Assembly (NCBI GenBank): GCA_947565425.1 | Contig: CANOFW010000002.1 | Location: forward strand, 62,001-126,000 | DNA length: 64,000 nucleotides | Source: an uncultured Lachnospiraceae bacterium | Lineage (GTDB): Bacteria; Bacillota; Clostridia; Lachnospirales; Lachnospiraceae | Reading direction: 5' to 3' | Shown here: piece after piece, positions 61,837-64,000 of the stretch | Layout: every line of letters starts with the position of its first letter | How positions within the stretch are numbered: the first letter of the stretch is position 1 | The notes under the pieces: generated by a model | What the model was told of the DNA's origin: nothing | Database searches by the model: none | The model's input: only the letters and a program-made list of their open reading frames with translations | Made by a program: the position numbers and the translations under genes

Positions 61837-62432
61837 TTCTTATTACCTCCATTTCTTTTTCTGTACGCTCTAATATCTTCTGCAATTTTCGTATAATCCC
61901 GTTCAAACAGCTCCTGGCTGATTTGCCCATACAGCTTGTCCTTGGGAACTTTCAGAAGAATTTTCTCAATTACAAACTGCTTGCTCTTTTCTTTGTAGCG
62001 GGGCATCTGATTCAACTCCTGGATATGCACAAGCTCCGGTCTCCATAGCAGACTCATCTTTTTCTGCCAATCCACCTTGGGATTAGCCCCCGGCTTACGC
62101 AAAACATAGAAGTCCGGTCTGCCTTCCTCCAGCTCTGCCGTAATGATCCCCCACCAATTTGGCACATGTTCCGCCACATGATGCGCGTGACGTGTGCCGG
62201 CAACAATATAATTGCAATCGCAATACTGATCGTAATCTTGCACCTGGCGACTTAACCTGGCATAAGTATCAGCATCACTCTTAATCTCTATGCCGCAGAC
62301 GGCATTCGATAAAACCATCACCACATCCGCCCTTGACCTGCCTATTCTTTTCTCTTCTATAATGCGTATTTTTCCATAATACTCTTCCAGAAATTCAAAC
62401 AATGGTTCCCGAATGTCTCTGTCGTACATCAT
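61833..62432 (-). CDS. sce7726/MmcB-like PD-(D/E)XK nuclease-fold protein
   Basis: A 199-aa protein that begins DRDIREPLFEFLEEYYGKIR and carries SRADVVMVLSNAVCGIEIKS, with the Asp...Glu-x-Lys arrangement of PD-(D/E)XK nucleases, then DADTYARLSRQVQDYDQYCD. This is the pattern of the sce7726 family. The C-terminal half (about 120-199) is charged and uncharacterised. A modest AGGAT site precedes ATG 62432. It lies between the Uma2 gene and DJ-1 on the same strand. A DNA-repair or defence role is possible, but no partner is present. Confidence 0.75.
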   Translation of the reverse strand: MMYDRDIREPLFEFLEEYYGKIRIIEEKRIGRSRADVVMVLSNAVCGIEIKSDADTYARLSRQVQDYDQYCDCNYIVAGTRHAHHVAEHVPNWWGIITAELEEGRPDFYVLRKPGANPKVDWQKKMSLLWRPELVHIQELNQMPRYKEKSKQFVIEKILLKVPKDKLYGQISQELFERDYTKIAEDIRAYRKRNGGNKK

Positions 62433-62450
62433 CTTCTGTAATCCTACTGC

Positions 62451-62999
62451 CTATCCTATATCTATCTCAGAAAAATCAATTTCCAAATCTTCAAATATTG
62501 CGGCTTTAACTTTGTCAGAAAACATATAATCCGTCATTTCTTCCTGTTCAAAATTATAAGTCGTAATACGATTACGCTCATAATCAACTATCCAATACTC
62601 ACGAACGCCCGCCGTACGGTATTTAAACAATTTCTTTGCGTAATCCATCGAACGGCTTGAGGGCAAGACAGCCTCAATCACCCAGTCCGGCACTCCATTG
62701 CAGCCCTTCTCTGTAATCTTGTTTTTGTCGCAAATCACCGATATATCAGGCTCTAAATAAATCTCATTATTCGCGTTTAAAAATACGGCAAATGGAGATG
62801 GGAATACTTCACATGTGCCTTTTTTCCTTCCAATATAATCTCTTATGCGAAAAGAAATTTCCATGACAAGCCTCTGATGTACCATTCCAGGCGTTGCCAT
62901 CATATACAGTTCGCCGTCAATCAATTCTGCCCTCTGCCCATCCGGTAAATTGTAAATATCGTCAATCGTATAACATTCTAACTGTCTTACTGCATCCAT
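62451..62999 (-). CDS. Uma2 (DUF820) family PD-(D/E)XK nuclease-fold protein
   Basis: A 182-aa protein of the Uma2 family. Motifs: YTIDDIYNLPDGQRAELIDG, LYMMATPGMVHQRLVMEI, the catalytic-like EIYLEPDISVICD, PDWVIEAVLPSSRSMDYAKK and AGVREYWIVDYERNRI. The fold is that of restriction endonucleases, but the biological role is unknown. The start at 62999 is set by AAAGGAG 9 bases upstream; readings from 63044 lack a site. It is followed 18 bp later by a second PD-(D/E)XK-fold gene. Confidence 0.88.
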   Translation of the reverse strand: MDAVRQLECYTIDDIYNLPDGQRAELIDGELYMMATPGMVHQRLVMEISFRIRDYIGRKKGTCEVFPSPFAVFLNANNEIYLEPDISVICDKNKITEKGCNGVPDWVIEAVLPSSRSMDYAKKLFKYRTAGVREYWIVDYERNRITTYNFEQEEMTDYMFSDKVKAAIFEDLEIDFSEIDIG

Positions 63000-63242
63000 T
63001 ATATCACGCTCCTTTTTCATATTATATACGATAATACTGCACATAACAAGGCTGCTTTACGCCCGACATGAAAATCAATGTAACAAAAATTTCCATTCAT
63101 ATTATTTCTTCCATGACAAATAATAACACCATGATAAGCGACAAAGTTTCGAGGCGGACATCATTCCAGGGAATGAAGCCCTTCGGAATGATGCCCTTAT
63201 CAGCAAAACAACAAAAAAGAAAAACATTTGGAGGTGAATCAA

Positions 63243-63464
63243 ATGACAAGCAATTCTGGTTCTAACACAAGTAAGATGGCAGTACCTCAGGCAAAAGAGG
63301 CTATGAACCGTTTTAAACAGGAAGTTGCATCTGAAATCGGAGTACCTTTAAAGGAGGGTTACAACGGTGACTTAACTTCTGCTCAGGCTGGTTCTATCGG
63401 CGGCGAAATGGTTAAGAAGATGATTATGAAACAGGAACAGCAGATGTCTGGCGGACAGCAGTAA
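63243..63464 (+). CDS. alpha/beta-type small acid-soluble spore protein
   Basis: A 73-aa DNA-binding spore protein that saturates forespore DNA and protects it from UV. It matches the family: MAVPQAKEAMNRFKQEVASE, containing the germination-protease site around EVASEIGV, then GYNGDLTSAQAGSIGGEMVK. GGAGG lies 6 bases before ATG 63243. A stem CATCATTCC/GGAATGATG (63159-63193) lies in the upstream leader. A clear sigma-G promoter was not resolved. The gene shows that the organism is, or recently was, a spore former. Confidence 0.95.
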   Translation: MTSNSGSNTSKMAVPQAKEAMNRFKQEVASEIGVPLKEGYNGDLTSAQAGSIGGEMVKKMIMKQEQQMSGGQQ

Positions 63465-63515
63465 TCAGCAATCCGCAAGAATCAAGCATCAAGAATATTG
63501 AAATTTGTAATATAG

Positions 63516-63561
63516 AAATCCCTCTGCTTGGGCAATGTGCCAGGCGGAGGGATTTGTTTTT
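63516..63561 (+). terminator. terminator after the SASP gene
   Basis: AAATCCCTCTGC (63516-63527) and GCGGAGGGATTT (63544-63555) form a 12-bp stem with one G-U-type mismatch, followed by GTTTTTG. Confidence 0.88.
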
Positions 63562-63611
63562 GCTCGTTTCTACCACCTGTATTCCTAAAATAACCGTCTG
63601 TCGCAAATCTA

Positions 63612-63640
63612 TTGAAAGCAGAAATCTTTTTCCCTATAAT
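63612..63640 (+). promoter_or_regulatory. promoter of the LytTR gene
   Basis: TTGAAA (63612-63617), 17-bp spacer, TATAAT (63635-63640), 25 bp before ATG 63665. Confidence 0.7.
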
Positions 63641-63664
63641 GAGGTCACACAAGGAGGTGAGCCC

Positions 63665-64000
63665 ATGCAGGTAGAAATAAAAATCGACAGTTGCTACACC
63701 GAGCCTAAGGTCATTATCATGACTTCCTCGGTGACAGAAGAAGTCAATAACGTCCTAAAAAAATTATCAGAAGACACGTCGCAAATTATTTCCGGCAGTA
63801 AACATGGAAAAATTATGTTACTGGAACAGGCTGATGTGATTCGGATTTACGCGAACGATAAAAAAGTCTTTGCCGTGACCGGGGAAGGAGAATACGTCTT
63901 GCGCCAACGGCTGTATGAGCTGGAAGAACGTTTAGACGCGCGCTGGTTTGTACGGATTTCCAATTCAGAGATTATCAATCTGAAAAAAGCCAGCCATTTT
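63665..64000 (+). CDS. LytTR-domain DNA-binding regulator (partial, runs off window)
   Basis: The first 112 residues are present. EIKIDSCYTEPKVIIMTSSV at the N-terminus is followed by the start of a LytTR DNA-binding domain: KIMLLEQADVIRIYANDKKV, FAVTGEGEYVLRQRLYELEE, RWFVRISNSEIINLKKASHF. There is no receiver domain ahead of it, so this is the stand-alone LytTR type that often precedes a DUF3021 membrane protein. AAGGAGG lies 8 bases before the ATG. The downstream partner would be beyond the window. Confidence 0.85.
   Translation, partial: MQVEIKIDSCYTEPKVIIMTSSVTEEVNNVLKKLSEDTSQIISGSKHGKIMLLEQADVIRIYANDKKVFAVTGEGEYVLRQRLYELEERLDARWFVRISNSEIINLKKASHF

Noticed and set aside
1-64000. CRISPR array
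   Set aside because: No regularly spaced 25-40 bp repeats were seen; the tandem repeats found are contiguous with no spacers.

Overview
The window comes from a low-GC, spore-forming, flagellated Firmicute, most likely a gut Lachnospiraceae (class Clostridia). The evidence is strong AGGAGG ribosome binding sites, frequent TTGACA/TATAAT promoters, an alpha/beta-type small acid-soluble spore protein gene, a PdaA-like deacetylase, an iscR-iscS-iscU-mnmA block, multidomain GH43 enzymes with Lys-rich Ig-like tails, and a CsrA-flagellin pair. The family assignment is inferred from gene content and protein style, not from a database search.

Layout. 1-9.4 kb: partial UDP-galactopyranose mutase; a NYN-LOTUS protein; a ketodeoxygluconate operon (small acidic protein, KDPG aldolase, KDG kinase); a small membrane protein; a CNNM/CorC transporter; glycogen phosphorylase divergent from an AraC regulator. 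9.4-11.7 kb: a two-gene ATPase/RloB cassette resembling AbiL-type phage defence, under its own consensus promoter. 11.9-15.5 kb: gap-pgk-tpiA, transcribed leftward, with repeat-rich intergenic DNA. 15.6-26.4 kb: a surface-protein relic, tRNA-Gly, a PHP phosphatase, a BlaI-M56-FtsX permease operon, an ECF sigma/beta-propeller pair and a chemotaxis receptor. 26.7-27.4 kb: a HicAB locus whose toxin gene looks inactivated. 27.5-30.9 kb: the Fe-S/thiolation block. 31-44.8 kb: a MATE/SpoVB-like flippase, two giant secreted GH43 proteins, and a cytoplasmic sugar-binding-domain/GGDEF protein. 44.8-54.9 kb: AI-2E exporter, Zn/Mn ABC transporter, engB, and the lon-clpX-clpP-tig proteostasis block. 55.2-57.9 kb: flagellin, csrA and a recombinase segment. 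58.1-64 kb: an aldolase, a PadR/DUF2812 pair, a deacetylase, DJ-1, two nuclease-fold proteins, a SASP and a partial LytTR regulator.

The most interesting feature is at 57.1-57.9 kb, directly upstream of csrA-flagellin. A 192-residue FimB/FimE-sized tyrosine recombinase gene is bracketed by 30-bp inverted repeats (28/30 identical, with an asymmetric 7-bp centre). Just inside the right repeat lies an excellent sigma-D/sigma-28 flagellar promoter (TAAA-N16-CCGATAT) that points away from the flagellin genes. Inverting the segment would place this promoter about 80 bp upstream of csrA and drive csrA-flagellin. This is a candidate Hin-like flagellar phase switch built with a tyrosine recombinase, and the window appears to show the OFF orientation. 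The flagellin leader also carries two likely CsrA sites, one a GGA-loop hairpin and one overlapping the Shine-Dalgarno, so a transcriptional switch and a translational control seem to be stacked on one gene.
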